Made by a program: the position numbers and the translations under genes. DNA of 64,000 bases from assembly GCA_017798145.1 (NCBI GenBank), contig CP059069.1, positions 3,705,226 through 3,769,225 on the forward strand, in the 5' to 3' direction. Source of the stretch: Akkermansiaceae bacterium (GTDB lineage Bacteria; Verrucomicrobiota; Verrucomicrobiia; Verrucomicrobiales; Akkermansiaceae). Positions 1-8,315 of the stretch are shown here, piece by piece. Positions within the stretch are counted from its first letter, which is position 1; each line of letters opens with the position of its first letter. Below the pieces are notes generated by a model. The model had not been told where the DNA came from. It ran no database searches and worked only from the letters and a program-made list of their open reading frames with translations.

Positions 1-107
1 TAGGTGCCGGCCTCGTGCAGGATCACGGGGACGCCTCGGTTCCGGAGGGCGATCGCGAGGGACAGCCCGGTGAGGCCGCCTCCGTGAATTTTTATGGTTT
101 CGGTCAA
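1..107 (-). CDS. FAD-dependent oxidoreductase, N-terminal fragment
   Basis: Only the first 35 codons lie in the window; the gene runs off the left edge. The reading frame gives a beta strand followed by GGGLTGLSLAIAL, the GxGxxG dinucleotide-binding fingerprint of FAD enzymes, and then an acidic residue (HEAG) that would bind the ribose. No ATG is in frame after the upstream stop, so a TTG at 105-107 is the best start. It follows the methyltransferase gene on the same strand by about 38 bases. A flavoprotein next to this type of methyltransferase is the usual arrangement beside a type III polyketide synthase. That last step is inference, because the synthase is outside the window. Confidence 0.6.
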   Translation of the reverse strand, partial: MTETIKIHGGGLTGLSLAIALRNRGVPVILHEAGT

Positions 108-145
108 GCCATTGACCCTAACACCGCTTTGCCATCAGGCGAGGG

Positions 146-787
146 CTAGTTTCGCAGGATCACCATGCGGATGGATCCGCGGCAATGCGCGGTTTCCGAA
201 ATTTGATAATGTTTCCGGTCAATACGCAGCGCATCAGGCAGCTCCCCGGGGCGGAAGCCCGCCTCGATGCTCACCCGCATGTCGTGGCGGGTGATGGGGT
301 GGATGAATGGGGTGGCGAGTTTCCCCATGAGGAGCGGGAAACTTGCGCGGAGCGGCTCGCTGAAAAGCAGGATGCCGAAGCCGCGCATCCATGTTCCGAG
401 AGTGGCTAGCTGTGCTTCGGTGAAGTGGTGGAGGAAGAGGTTCGCGATGAGCACGCCGCCATGTGCGGGAGGGGCTTGTGCGAAAATGTCGCCCCGGTGC
501 CATGAGATGTTTTCCGCCAGATGCGCGGGGCGGGGGGCGAGATCGTAGGCGGAGATTTCCGCCCGGGGATGAAGTTTGGAGATTTTGGAAAGCAGTAACC
601 CATCGCCCGCGCCGATCTCGGTGATATGGGCGGGATGATCCGGGATCTTGCGGATGATCCACCGGTCGTTTCCCATGAAACAATTTATCCGTGCGAGGTC
701 GCGGCGGGAGCGGATCGCGCCGGGGTCGTCGTGCGGGATGCTGTCGAGGAGTTCGGGGGTGAGCCTGCGGGAGGATAGGTCTGGCAT
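146..787 (-). CDS. class I SAM-dependent methyltransferase
   Basis: A 213-residue protein with the Rossmann SAM-binding motif I as TEIGAGDGLLLSKI, an acidic end of strand 2 (ISAYDLAP) and a motif IV-like stretch (GGVLIANLFLHHF). The start at 787 is the first ATG that precedes the conserved helix region; the open frame continues upstream, but that part is Pro/Arg-rich and overlaps the divergent gene. The N-terminal segment with CFMGNDRW resembles methyltransferases that sit beside type III polyketide synthases and FAD enzymes in Bacteroidota and Verrucomicrobiota, and the next gene on this strand is such a flavoprotein. The substrate cannot be read from the sequence; an O- or C-methylated aromatic polyketide is a guess. 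Confidence 0.8.
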   Translation of the reverse strand: MPDLSSRRLTPELLDSIPHDDPGAIRSRRDLARINCFMGNDRWIIRKIPDHPAHITEIGAGDGLLLSKISKLHPRAEISAYDLAPRPAHLAENISWHRGDIFAQAPPAHGGVLIANLFLHHFTEAQLATLGTWMRGFGILLFSEPLRASFPLLMGKLATPFIHPITRHDMRVSIEAGFRPGELPDALRIDRKHYQISETAHCRGSIRMVILRN

Positions 788-837
788 TTCCGGGGAAGCG
801 TGTTTGCAAAGGGAAGCGTTCCGTAGCAGAAACGGCC

Positions 838-1440
838 ATGAAAATTTCCTCCTACACCGGCGGCATGGCGCAGACGAACGGATATCTGGTGGAGACGCCG
901 GATGGGAATTTCCTGGTCGATGCGCCGGAAGGGATCTCCGGTTGGCTCGATGAAAAAGGGGTGCGCATCGATGCGCTTTACCTGACCCACCAGCATTACG
1001 ATCACGTGGAGGATGTGGCGCTGGTCCGGGCGAAGGGCGCAAAAGTCCATGCCTGGGCACATTACTCGAAGGATCTCACGCTGGAATTGCTCGGTGCGCC
1101 ATGGATTCCCGCAGTGGAGCCCTATCAGGTGGACGGCCTGATTCCGGAAGGGGTGGGCCGGTATTTCGGCGCGGATGATGTCAGGGCGGCACATGTTCCG
1201 GGTCACTCGCCGGACAGCGTGATCCTGTATCTCCCCGGCGCCGGGGTTGTGTTCGCGGGGGACGCGCTTTTCGCAGGTTCCGTGGGCCGCTGCGACCTGC
1301 CGGGCGGTAGCTTCGAGCTTCTTCTTTCCGGGATACGCAGGGAGCTGCTGACTCTCCCGGACGAGACAAAAGTCCTCCCCGGCCACGGCGGGGCGACGAC
1401 GATAGGCCGGGAAAAGGCGGGCAACGGATTCCTGAAGTGA
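838..1440 (+). CDS. MBL-fold metallo-hydrolase (glyoxalase II-like)
   Basis: A 200-residue metallo-beta-lactamase-fold protein. The zinc motif HxHxDH appears as THQHYDHVED near residue 53. A later ligand histidine sits in VPGHSPDSV, a bridging Asp in FAGDALFAGSVGRCDL, and the last His in VLPGHGGAT. The GRCDLPGG segment is typical of short hydroxyacylglutathione-hydrolase-like enzymes, which cleave thioesters. The gene is divergent from the methyltransferase, with only 50 bases between starts. Its 3' end lies 10 bases from the end of the convergent AsmA-like gene. The exact substrate is unknown; glyoxalase II activity is a family-based possibility only. Confidence 0.88.
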   Translation: MKISSYTGGMAQTNGYLVETPDGNFLVDAPEGISGWLDEKGVRIDALYLTHQHYDHVEDVALVRAKGAKVHAWAHYSKDLTLELLGAPWIPAVEPYQVDGLIPEGVGRYFGADDVRAAHVPGHSPDSVILYLPGAGVVFAGDALFAGSVGRCDLPGGSFELLLSGIRRELLTLPDETKVLPGHGGATTIGREKAGNGFLK

Positions 1441-1450
1441 GGTGCGGAAA

Positions 1451-3928
1451 TCACTCCGGCACGACGAGCGCCCTGGGCGGGGCTTTGAGAAGGATCTCCT
1501 TCTGTGCTTCCGGCGGGGAGGTGAAATGGACGTTTTCCCAATCCGGCCTGCCGAGCAGGCCGGTGCCGCGGAACTGGAAGAGGCCGTAGAAGGGGCGCAG
1601 CGGCAGGGTGAGCAGGCCTAACAGGCCGCGTGCGTTCAGGCGTATCGTGAAGTCGATGGTCTTGGCGGCGAGATCGACCTCGCCGTCGCCCGCAAAGGTG
1701 ACGGATGTTGTGGCCGTCTGGAAATCACGGGTGCGGAGGATGCCGTCCTTGATGTCGAAGGTGAAGAAGGCCGACTTGGCGCGCTCGAAACCCATGCGTT
1801 TGTCGTTGAGGACGGCTGCCATCACCGGGGAGAGCGGGCCGAAGACTGGCACGGAAAACAGTGCGGCGTCCTCCAGGCCCATGAGACCTTGCCCGGACAT
1901 TGTCCTGGCATCCGCCCCGGTGATGCCGAATTCGATGCGCCCGGTGACAAGCCCCCCGCCCTCCATTTCGAAATCGTAGGCGGTGGCCAGCGCGGGCATC
2001 GAGAGCTTGGACCAGCTCAGTTCTCCGCCGAAGCGGGATTTCCCGGAGTGGAGGAGATCGCCCGCCACCGTGCCATCGAAGGCGCCCAGGGAAAGGCCGG
2101 AGATGGCGACCGTATCTCCCTTGATCGAGACGGTCGCCTCCGGTTCGCTCACCGTGATGTCCTCCCCGAGAAACTTGTAATCCGCCTTTCCCGAGGTGCT
2201 GAATTTCACCGTGAGATCGGTGCGGCCCTGAGGGGTGACATCGACGACGCCGGAGCCGCTCAGGGAGGGCGGGCGGTGGAAGCGGTACTGCTCGAGGTCA
2301 TCGGCGATCTTCGGTGCGAAGAAACGGACCATGGGCGCCGCCCAGATATCACCGGACACGGCCTCGACACCTATGGTCTTGCTGGGTGCGTCGTAGCGGA
2401 TCCTGCCGACCGAGGCGGTTCCCTCGCGTGGCCCGCCGTGGGCTTTTCGCAAGGGGTAACGGGAGTAGTCAAAGGTCACGCTGCCATCGTGAAAGTCGAG
2501 TTCACCGTGGTTGACCCGGAACGAACAGCCGGCGGACTTCACCGGCACGCCCCTGTAGGAGAGGTTGCGGACGGTGCCGTGGCCCTTGTAGTCCCAGGCG
2601 TGGCGATCCTTGAGGTCGAAGGAACCCTCGAGGAAAATCTCGGTGGAAGGGTTTTCGTTTTCGGTGAAATCCCCGATGACGATCTCAAGCGGTTGCCCTG
2701 GGAAAAACGGCTTGAAGAGCGGCGCGGGCAGGGTGGAGTGCAGGGCGAGCCGCGCCTTGCTGTCCTGCACCAAGAGCTTGGCCTCCGCCGCCCCGTCCGG
2801 GCGGGTGAGCTTGAGATCCCGCAGGAACAGGTCCCCGTCCTGCCATGAGAACCATGTTTCGAGCGAGTCGAAGGAAACGCCGCGGAACATCACGGATTCG
2901 CAGAGAGCATGGCCGGTGAGGTGCACGGATGGCGCGGAATCCTCATGGAGATCGAAATCGCCGGCCGCCTGGAGACGCTGGCCGCCGCCGATGAGCAGAT
3001 CGACGCCGATGGGCGCGGAGAGCCATGATTTCAGCAGGCGGGGGATATCGATGGAGGACTCGATGTCAAAGCGCCCCTCCTTGGATCCCAGCCGATAATC
3101 GGCGTGGCCGGAAATATTCCCCCTGGCATCCTGTGCGGAGAAAGAGCTGACCGTGAGCAAATATCCGTCGAGCGAGCCGCGGCCGCTGAGGTTTTCCAGG
3201 CGGTATTGCTGTTTCTCCACGGAGGCCGCCTCGATGCGGAAGTCGGCCTTGATGCTGGCCTTGTCCTTGAGGTTTCCGTTGATATCGACGTGCACCTTGG
3301 GCTGGGTTTCCGTTCCGAAATCCCATTGCTTGAGCTCGCTGAGTATCCTTGCGATCACCTCCCTGCGCCGTCCCTCGTTTTTCTCATCCTCGGAGCGGCT
3401 TCCCGATCCGGTGCCGCCTCGCAGCCTTGCGGCGACGGTGACGCCGACGCCGCCCACCTCGCCGCGCCCGTCGCGGATCTCGATGGCGTTGTCCTCCGTC
3501 ACCATGATGGTGCCGTAGATCCCGGTGAAGCCCAGCGAGTCTCCGGAAGGTTTTTTCGGATCCACGGGGAGCAGCAGCCGGGCGTTCCTGAGGACGGCTT
3601 TCCTGATCCTGAATTCGCCTCCCGCGAGTTTCGCGTAATCGAGCGCCAGCTCCGCGCGCTCCAGCCGCGAGATTTCATGGATGCGCTCCGGTTCCGCGAA
3701 GATACGGACGTTCTGGGCGATGACGCCGCGCAGCGGGACATAGGTGAGGGCGGCGATCTTGACGTGCACCCCGTGCTTGGAAATCTCCTGCTCGATGGCC
3801 TCCCGCCATTCGTCGGGCAGGCCGGTCTTGTTCGCCCAGTACAGGCCTGCTCCGCATAGCGGGATGAGCGCGAACAGGATCAGCCAGACGGCTGTCCGGA
3901 GATTGTGCACGATGTGGAAACGGAGCAT
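1451..3928 (-). CDS. AsmA-like inner-membrane protein
   Basis: An 825-residue protein with one N-terminal membrane helix (about residues 12-32) and a long beta-rich remainder made of repeated short strands (GVEAVSGDI, GTVAGDLLHSG, FAGDGEVDLAAK). This matches the AsmA/TamB-like superfamily, which spans the periplasm and is thought to move phospholipids or help outer-membrane assembly. The C-terminal 150 residues (LVTGRIEFGITG to the LLGLLTLPLRPFYGLFQFRGTG segment) fit the AsmA-like C-terminal domain. It lies 15 bases downstream of radC on the same strand and may be co-transcribed. Family assignment rests on architecture rather than a catalytic motif. Confidence 0.75.
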   Translation of the reverse strand: MLRFHIVHNLRTAVWLILFALIPLCGAGLYWANKTGLPDEWREAIEQEISKHGVHVKIAALTYVPLRGVIAQNVRIFAEPERIHEISRLERAELALDYAKLAGGEFRIRKAVLRNARLLLPVDPKKPSGDSLGFTGIYGTIMVTEDNAIEIRDGRGEVGGVGVTVAARLRGGTGSGSRSEDEKNEGRRREVIARILSELKQWDFGTETQPKVHVDINGNLKDKASIKADFRIEAASVEKQQYRLENLSGRGSLDGYLLTVSSFSAQDARGNISGHADYRLGSKEGRFDIESSIDIPRLLKSWLSAPIGVDLLIGGGQRLQAAGDFDLHEDSAPSVHLTGHALCESVMFRGVSFDSLETWFSWQDGDLFLRDLKLTRPDGAAEAKLLVQDSKARLALHSTLPAPLFKPFFPGQPLEIVIGDFTENENPSTEIFLEGSFDLKDRHAWDYKGHGTVRNLSYRGVPVKSAGCSFRVNHGELDFHDGSVTFDYSRYPLRKAHGGPREGTASVGRIRYDAPSKTIGVEAVSGDIWAAPMVRFFAPKIADDLEQYRFHRPPSLSGSGVVDVTPQGRTDLTVKFSTSGKADYKFLGEDITVSEPEATVSIKGDTVAISGLSLGAFDGTVAGDLLHSGKSRFGGELSWSKLSMPALATAYDFEMEGGGLVTGRIEFGITGADARTMSGQGLMGLEDAALFSVPVFGPLSPVMAAVLNDKRMGFERAKSAFFTFDIKDGILRTRDFQTATTSVTFAGDGEVDLAAKTIDFTIRLNARGLLGLLTLPLRPFYGLFQFRGTGLLGRPDWENVHFTSPPEAQKEILLKAPPRALVVPE

Positions 3929-3943
3929 GGCGTGGAGGACGCG

Positions 3944-4636
3944 CTAAGGTATCACACCTGCCGCGCGAAAGGAAAAGAAAGCGGAGCGCCCGGGGGCGGG
4001 GCGGCCGATGATCAGATGGTCGATGAGCTTGATCTGCATGATCTCCGCCGCCTTGACGAGTCCCTCGGTGATCCTGTGGTCGGCTCGGCTCGGGGATGGG
4101 TCGCCGGAGGGGTGGTTGTGGATGAGGATGAATCCGTAGGCGTTGCGCGAAATCACGGGACGCATGATTTCGCGCGGATGTGCGGTGGTTTCGTTCACCG
4201 TGCCGATCGATACCGTGGTCGTGCTGGTGTGCTCCAGGCGTGAGTTCACCGTCACTACGACGGCGTTTTCATTGGGGAGATTGCCGAGTTGGTGAGCAAA
4301 GTGGTCATAGATCAGATCCGGGGAGTCGAGCGGAAGTGACTTGATCTTTTCGCGCGAAAGGCGGCTGCCGAGCTCGAAGGCGGCGGCCAGCTTGCATGCC
4401 TTCGCAAGCCCGATGCCCTTGTTGTTCATGTATTCGGAAACGGGCAGCCTGCGGAGTTCCTGGAGCCCGCCGTATTTCTCCAGCAAGTCGCCGGCCACCT
4501 GGATCACGTTGCGCCCTTTGTGGCCGGAGCCCAGGAAAATGGCCATCAGCTCCTCGTTGCTCAGCGAGGCAACACCGTACTTGTCGATCTTCTCGCGGGG
4601 AAGATCGTGGTCTCCGGATTCGTTGAGCAGGGACAT
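3944..4636 (-). CDS. radC: RadC family DNA repair/JAB-domain protein
   Basis: A 230-residue protein of normal RadC length. The N-terminal part has a helix-hairpin-helix region (GIGLAKACKLAAAFELG). The C-terminal JAB/MPN domain carries the metal motif HNHPSGDPSPSRAD near residue 173, with the upstream conserved Glu in VNETTAHPREI. Despite its name, the cellular role of RadC is unsettled; the JAB fold suggests a metal-dependent hydrolase. The upstream junction to yicC is filled by an inverted word repeat that ends just before the ATG. Confidence 0.93.
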   Translation of the reverse strand: MSLLNESGDHDLPREKIDKYGVASLSNEELMAIFLGSGHKGRNVIQVAGDLLEKYGGLQELRRLPVSEYMNNKGIGLAKACKLAAAFELGSRLSREKIKSLPLDSPDLIYDHFAHQLGNLPNENAVVVTVNSRLEHTSTTTVSIGTVNETTAHPREIMRPVISRNAYGFILIHNHPSGDPSPSRADHRITEGLVKAAEIMQIKLIDHLIIGRPAPGRSAFFSFRAAGVIP

Positions 4637-4652
4637 GATTGGGCAAATGCTA

Positions 4653-4735
4653 AAAGGCTGGAAACTGAAATGCTAAGATAAGGCAGTGATAAATCGGAGG
4701 GCGGCGAGTAAATCTCATTTCAGTTTTCAGCTTTC
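4653..4735. repeat. inverted word-repeat element filling the yicC-radC junction
   Basis: Two arms around 4656-4679 (containing GGAAACTGAAATGCT) and 4713-4735 (reverse complement containing GCTGAAAACTGAAATG) form an imperfect inverted repeat separated by about 35 bases without a gene. The right arm touches the yicC stop and the left arm ends about 17 bases before the radC start. The same word recurs at other gene junctions in this window. Confidence 0.7.
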
Positions 4736-5615
4736 ACTCAATGTTCTGGATCTGCTCGCGGAGCTTCTCCAGTTCTGTTTTGGCCTCGACGACGGTCTGC
4801 GCGATGAGCGCGTCGTTGGCCTTGGATCCGATGGTGTTGAACTCGCGGAAAAGTTCCTGGCAGAGGAAATCGAGCGAGCGTCCCGAGGGCTCGGTGGAGT
4901 GGAGGTATTCGTGGAACTTCGCGAAGTGCGAGTGGAGCCGGGTAAGTTCCTCGGAAATGTCGCAGCGGTCGGCGAAAAGCGCGATCTCGCGCACCAAGCG
5001 TTCGTCATCCATTTCCAGCGGGAGGCCTAGATCGGAAAGCCGTTTCAGCAGCAGTTCGCGCTGGCGTGCGGGACGGGAAGGGGCATGGCCCGCAATCGTC
5101 TGCGTGAAAGCCATGAGCTGGCCGAGGCGGGCGAGGAAATCTTCCTGCAGGTGCTTGCCCTCGGCGGCGCGCATGGAGTTGAGGTTTGCGATCGCCTGCC
5201 CCAATGCGGGTGAAATCGCCTCCCATGCCTGCTCGTGATCGATCGCATCGGACTCTCCGATCTCCAGGATCCCGGGTTGGCGCAGGAAGTCCGTCGGTGT
5301 TGGCAACAGCTGCCGTCCGATGATGAGCGAAAGGTCGGAGAACGCCGATTCGAAGGATCTGGCCAAGGCGGGGCTGATCCGGATCTGGTCGGAAACGGCT
5401 CCTTCCGGCTTTTCCAGCTTGATCGCGAGTTGCACGCGCCCGCGCGAGATGTGGGGGAGGATCGCCTGCCTGACGCTGCTCTCCAGAGTCTGAAGCGCGC
5501 GCGGGAGGTTGACGACGATTTCCGCCTGCTTCCGGTTGATCGAGGATGCCTCGACGCTGGCCGTCCATTCGTCCGTGCTGTGGGTTCCGCGGCCGAAGCC
5601 GGTCATCGATTGCAT
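4734..5615 (-). CDS. yicC: YicC/YloC family endoribonuclease
   Basis: A 293-residue protein starting MQSMTGFGRG, the hallmark N-terminus of the YicC family, with the conserved C-terminal block EFNTIGSKANDALIAQTVVEAKTELEKLREQIQN(I/V)E-type ending. Members of this family are endoribonucleases acting on RNA in enterobacteria and Bacillus. Length is normal. It follows recJ on the same strand by 57 bases and is followed by radC, suggesting a recJ-yicC-radC transcription unit. The stop codon abuts the right arm of the word-repeat element. Confidence 0.93.
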   Translation of the reverse strand: MQSMTGFGRGTHSTDEWTASVEASSINRKQAEIVVNLPRALQTLESSVRQAILPHISRGRVQLAIKLEKPEGAVSDQIRISPALARSFESAFSDLSLIIGRQLLPTPTDFLRQPGILEIGESDAIDHEQAWEAISPALGQAIANLNSMRAAEGKHLQEDFLARLGQLMAFTQTIAGHAPSRPARQRELLLKRLSDLGLPLEMDDERLVREIALFADRCDISEELTRLHSHFAKFHEYLHSTEPSGRSLDFLCQELFREFNTIGSKANDALIAQTVVEAKTELEKLREQIQNIE

Positions 5616-5672
5616 GGAAGCGATTCAAGGGGCACCCGGACGGCTTGTCGATGGCGGACTTGTGGACGGCAA

Positions 5673-7370
5673 TCAGGCGCCCGTTGCCGCCATTACGCCC
5701 TGCATGATGATCTGCAGCGTTGTCTTCCCCCGGAAGGTGTTGCGGTCGATTGTGAACGCGATGTCCCACGGCGGATCCGGCAATGCGTGCTCGCCGCCGC
5801 CGAAGAAGACCGCGTCCTGTTCATGATAACCCTGCCGCAGTGTCAGGCGGAGGTGCTTGTTTTTCATGTGGAAGGGCGGGCGGCTGAGCTCGACGTTGCG
5901 CGAAACGAACACCGGTTGGGGGTTTGCATTTCCGAAGGGCTGGAGCAGCTCGTAGCTTTTGAGGAAATCGAGGGAGAGCTGGGAAAACGGGATCTCCGCA
6001 TCGTAGATGAGGCGTGGGCTGCGCTCTTCCTCGGTGGTGCTGGCCAGCACATACTCGGCGAGGTTCGTACGGAAACGATTCATGTTTTCCTCATGGATGG
6101 AGAGTCCGGCGGCCATCGCATGCCCGCCACCGGCGATCAGATCGCTTTGGCAGGCACGGATCGCATTGACCAGCGAGACTCCCTCGATGCTCCTGCCCGA
6201 TCCCTTGCCTATCCCCTCGCCGTCGATGGCGATGACGAAGGTGGGCTTGTGGTATTGGCGCATCAGGCGGGAGGCGACGATGCCGACCACGCCGTGGTGC
6301 CAGTCGCGCGAGCCGATCACAATGACGGGATCCTTCGCCGGATCGAAGCCGCCGGAAAGCTGCTCGACGGCTTCCTTGCGGATCAGGCTTTCGTGCTCCT
6401 GCCGCTGGCGGTTGTAGGCATCGAGTTTTTCCGCAAGCTCCCCGGCGGTCACCCGGCAATCGGTGTTCAGGGTTGCCAGAGCATCCTCGGGGAAATCCAT
6501 GCGCCCCGCCGCATTGATGCGCGGGCCGATGCGGAACCCGACGTCCATGGATGTAGCCTTGCCGTTCATTCCGGTGATATCCTGGAGTGCGCGCAGGCCG
6601 GGGTTGAGGGTGGAGGGAAGCGCTTTGAGGCCGTGGCGGACGAGCAGCCGGTTTTCGCCGACAAGCGGGACGATGTCGGCGATGGTTGCCACCGCGACGA
6701 GATCGAGAAGGTCTTTGAGATCCAGGTCGGCGGGTCTGGTTTTGAGGAGCGCATGGCCGATTTTGAAGACCACCCCGGCGGCGCAGAGATAGGTGAAGTC
6801 AGTGCCGCATTTCGGGTTCACCAGTGCGCAGCAATCCGGCCTTCCGGCAGGATCCGGCTCGTGATGATCCGCAATGACGACATCGATCCCCATTTCCCGC
6901 AGGTGGGCGACTTCCTTGACGGAGACCGTGCCGCAATCGACGGAGATGAGCAGATCCGGCTTGGTGCCTTCGGAGAGGCAACGGTCTATGGCTGCAAAAC
7001 TAAGGCCGTATCCCTCTGCGCCTCGGCGTGGGATGAAAGGCCTGGGCTTGAGTCCGTATGCCTGGAGGATTTTCGTCATCAAGGTGATCGCGGAAACGCC
7101 ATCGACATCGTAGTCGCCGTAGATGCAGACATTTTCCCTGGCATCGATTGCCTTGAGGATGCGTTCCACGGCGGGCTGCATGTCGGGCATGAGGAAGGGA
7201 TCGCTGAGATCCCTGAGCTTCGGATGGAGAAAGGTTTCGATCTCATCCTCCGGGACCCCTCGCTGGTTCACGAGGTGCCGCAGGATCGCGGGGAAATCAT
7301 TTTCATCCGCGCGCGAGCCCGGATCGAAGGGCTCGCCGCGTAGGATCCATCGGAAAGCCGTTGCACGCAT
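5673..7370 (-). CDS. recJ: single-stranded-DNA-specific 5'-3' exonuclease RecJ
   Basis: A DHH-superfamily exonuclease of about 565 residues. Motif I is IYGDYDVDGVSA, the DHH motif is VVIADHHEPDP, and the DHHA1 domain has GVVGIVASRL and GSGRSIEGVSL plus a GGGHAMAAG motif. It degrades 5' single strands during recombination and mismatch repair. I chose the ATG at 7370; an in-frame GTG at 7391 would add seven residues. No clear Shine-Dalgarno sequence precedes either. The gene lies 54 bases downstream of nuoK and heads the recJ-yicC-radC group. Confidence 0.95.
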   Translation of the reverse strand: MRATAFRWILRGEPFDPGSRADENDFPAILRHLVNQRGVPEDEIETFLHPKLRDLSDPFLMPDMQPAVERILKAIDARENVCIYGDYDVDGVSAITLMTKILQAYGLKPRPFIPRRGAEGYGLSFAAIDRCLSEGTKPDLLISVDCGTVSVKEVAHLREMGIDVVIADHHEPDPAGRPDCCALVNPKCGTDFTYLCAAGVVFKIGHALLKTRPADLDLKDLLDLVAVATIADIVPLVGENRLLVRHGLKALPSTLNPGLRALQDITGMNGKATSMDVGFRIGPRINAAGRMDFPEDALATLNTDCRVTAGELAEKLDAYNRQRQEHESLIRKEAVEQLSGGFDPAKDPVIVIGSRDWHHGVVGIVASRLMRQYHKPTFVIAIDGEGIGKGSGRSIEGVSLVNAIRACQSDLIAGGGHAMAAGLSIHEENMNRFRTNLAEYVLASTTEEERSPRLIYDAEIPFSQLSLDFLKSYELLQPFGNANPQPVFVSRNVELSRPPFHMKNKHLRLTLRQGYHEQDAVFFGGGEHALPDPPWDIAFTIDRNTFRGKTTLQIIMQGVMAATGA

Positions 7371-7424
7371 ACTGTTGCGGGGAGCTTGCACCCCGCAGCC
7401 CGACGAGACAAGGGCGGAAAGAAA

Positions 7425-7745
7425 TCAGCCTTTCAGCGAGACCAGCTCATCGGTGTGGATGGTCTGGCGGGCGCGGTAGAGGGCGACGATGATGGCGAGC
7501 CCCACGGCGACCTCGGCGGCCGCGACGGTGATGACGAAGAAGACCAGCATCTGGCCGTTGTAGTCGGGCAGGCCGTTATCGGCGACATTGAAACGGGAGA
7601 AGGCCACCAGCGTCAGGTTCGCGGCGGAGAGCATAAGCTCCAGGCACATGAAGACGATGATGATGTTGCGGCGTAGCACGACCCCGGCGAGGCCGATGGA
7701 AAACAGCAGGCCGGAGACGAGGAGATAGTCGTTTAGGGAGGGCAT
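7425..7745 (-). CDS. nuoK: NADH-quinone oxidoreductase subunit K
   Basis: A 106-residue membrane protein with three predicted helices and the NuoK signature: [13 protein letters not shown], with the conserved Glu in the second helix, and [14 protein letters not shown] with the Glu in the third. These buried glutamates belong to the proton path of complex I. The start is 3 bases after the nuoJ stop. It is the last nuo gene here: nuoL, nuoM and nuoN do not follow, and recJ comes next. Confidence 0.96.
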   Translation of the reverse strand: MPSLNDYLLVSGLLFSIGLAGVVLRRNIIIVFMCLELMLSAANLTLVAFSRFNVADNGLPDYNGQMLVFFVITVAAAEVAVGLAIIVALYRARQTIHTDELVSLKG

Positions 7746-7748
7746 GTC

Positions 7749-8315
7749 TCAGTTTGTTTGCCGTTTCGAGAGGACGACGACGCCGACGGTGGCGACGAGG
7801 AGCAGGACTCCGAGGATCTGGAGCGGGAGGTTGTATTCCGTGAAGAGGGTGTGGCCGATCAAGTGGACGTCGGGGAGGTTTCCGCCTTCGAGGGATTGGT
7901 TGATCTTGGTGCCCTTTGGGAAAGAATCGGCGGCGGCGGCGAGGGAGGCCTTGTCGAGCGCGGGTGCGATCTGGTTCGGCAGCTTGTTGGAAAGCACCCC
8001 GACGAGCTGGATGAAGAAAGCGCCCACCAGCACCAGGCCGGCGGCGAGCGGGGCCAAGCTTTCCGAGCGTTTCTTCTCATCCTTGAGGTCGAGCAGCATG
8101 ATGATGAAAAGGAACAGCACCATGATCGCGCCGGAATAGACGAGGATCTGGATCACGCCGACGAAGAAGGCGGAGAGGCCGATGAAAAGGGCGGCGAGGC
8201 CGACGAAGGAGGTCACCATCGCGAGTGCACTGGAGACCGGATTGCGGAAGGCGATCACCGCGCATGCGCCAATGAGCATGATCGTGGAGAAGAGCCAAAA
8301 TAAATATGAGGGCAT
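7749..8315 (-). CDS. nuoJ: NADH-quinone oxidoreductase subunit J
   Basis: A 188-residue membrane subunit of complex I with five hydrophobic segments; the region NPVSSALAMVTSFVGLAALFIGLSAFFVG and the following VYSGAIMVLFLFIIML with its conserved VYxGAIMVLF are diagnostic of NuoJ. I chose the ATG at 8315. The open frame continues upstream into the left repeat arm of the inserted element, but those residues are not NuoJ-like. The start codon is therefore directly at the edge of that element, so any ribosome-binding site is supplied by element sequence. Confidence 0.94.
   Translation of the reverse strand: MPSYLFWLFSTIMLIGACAVIAFRNPVSSALAMVTSFVGLAALFIGLSAFFVGVIQILVYSGAIMVLFLFIIMLLDLKDEKKRSESLAPLAAGLVLVGAFFIQLVGVLSNKLPNQIAPALDKASLAAAADSFPKGTKINQSLEGGNLPDVHLIGHTLFTEYNLPLQILGVLLLVATVGVVVLSKRQTN

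Noticed and set aside
5235..7343. 702-codon open frame opposite recJ and yicC
   Set aside because: It mirrors two well-identified genes; high GC leaves the antisense frame open, and no family motif is present.
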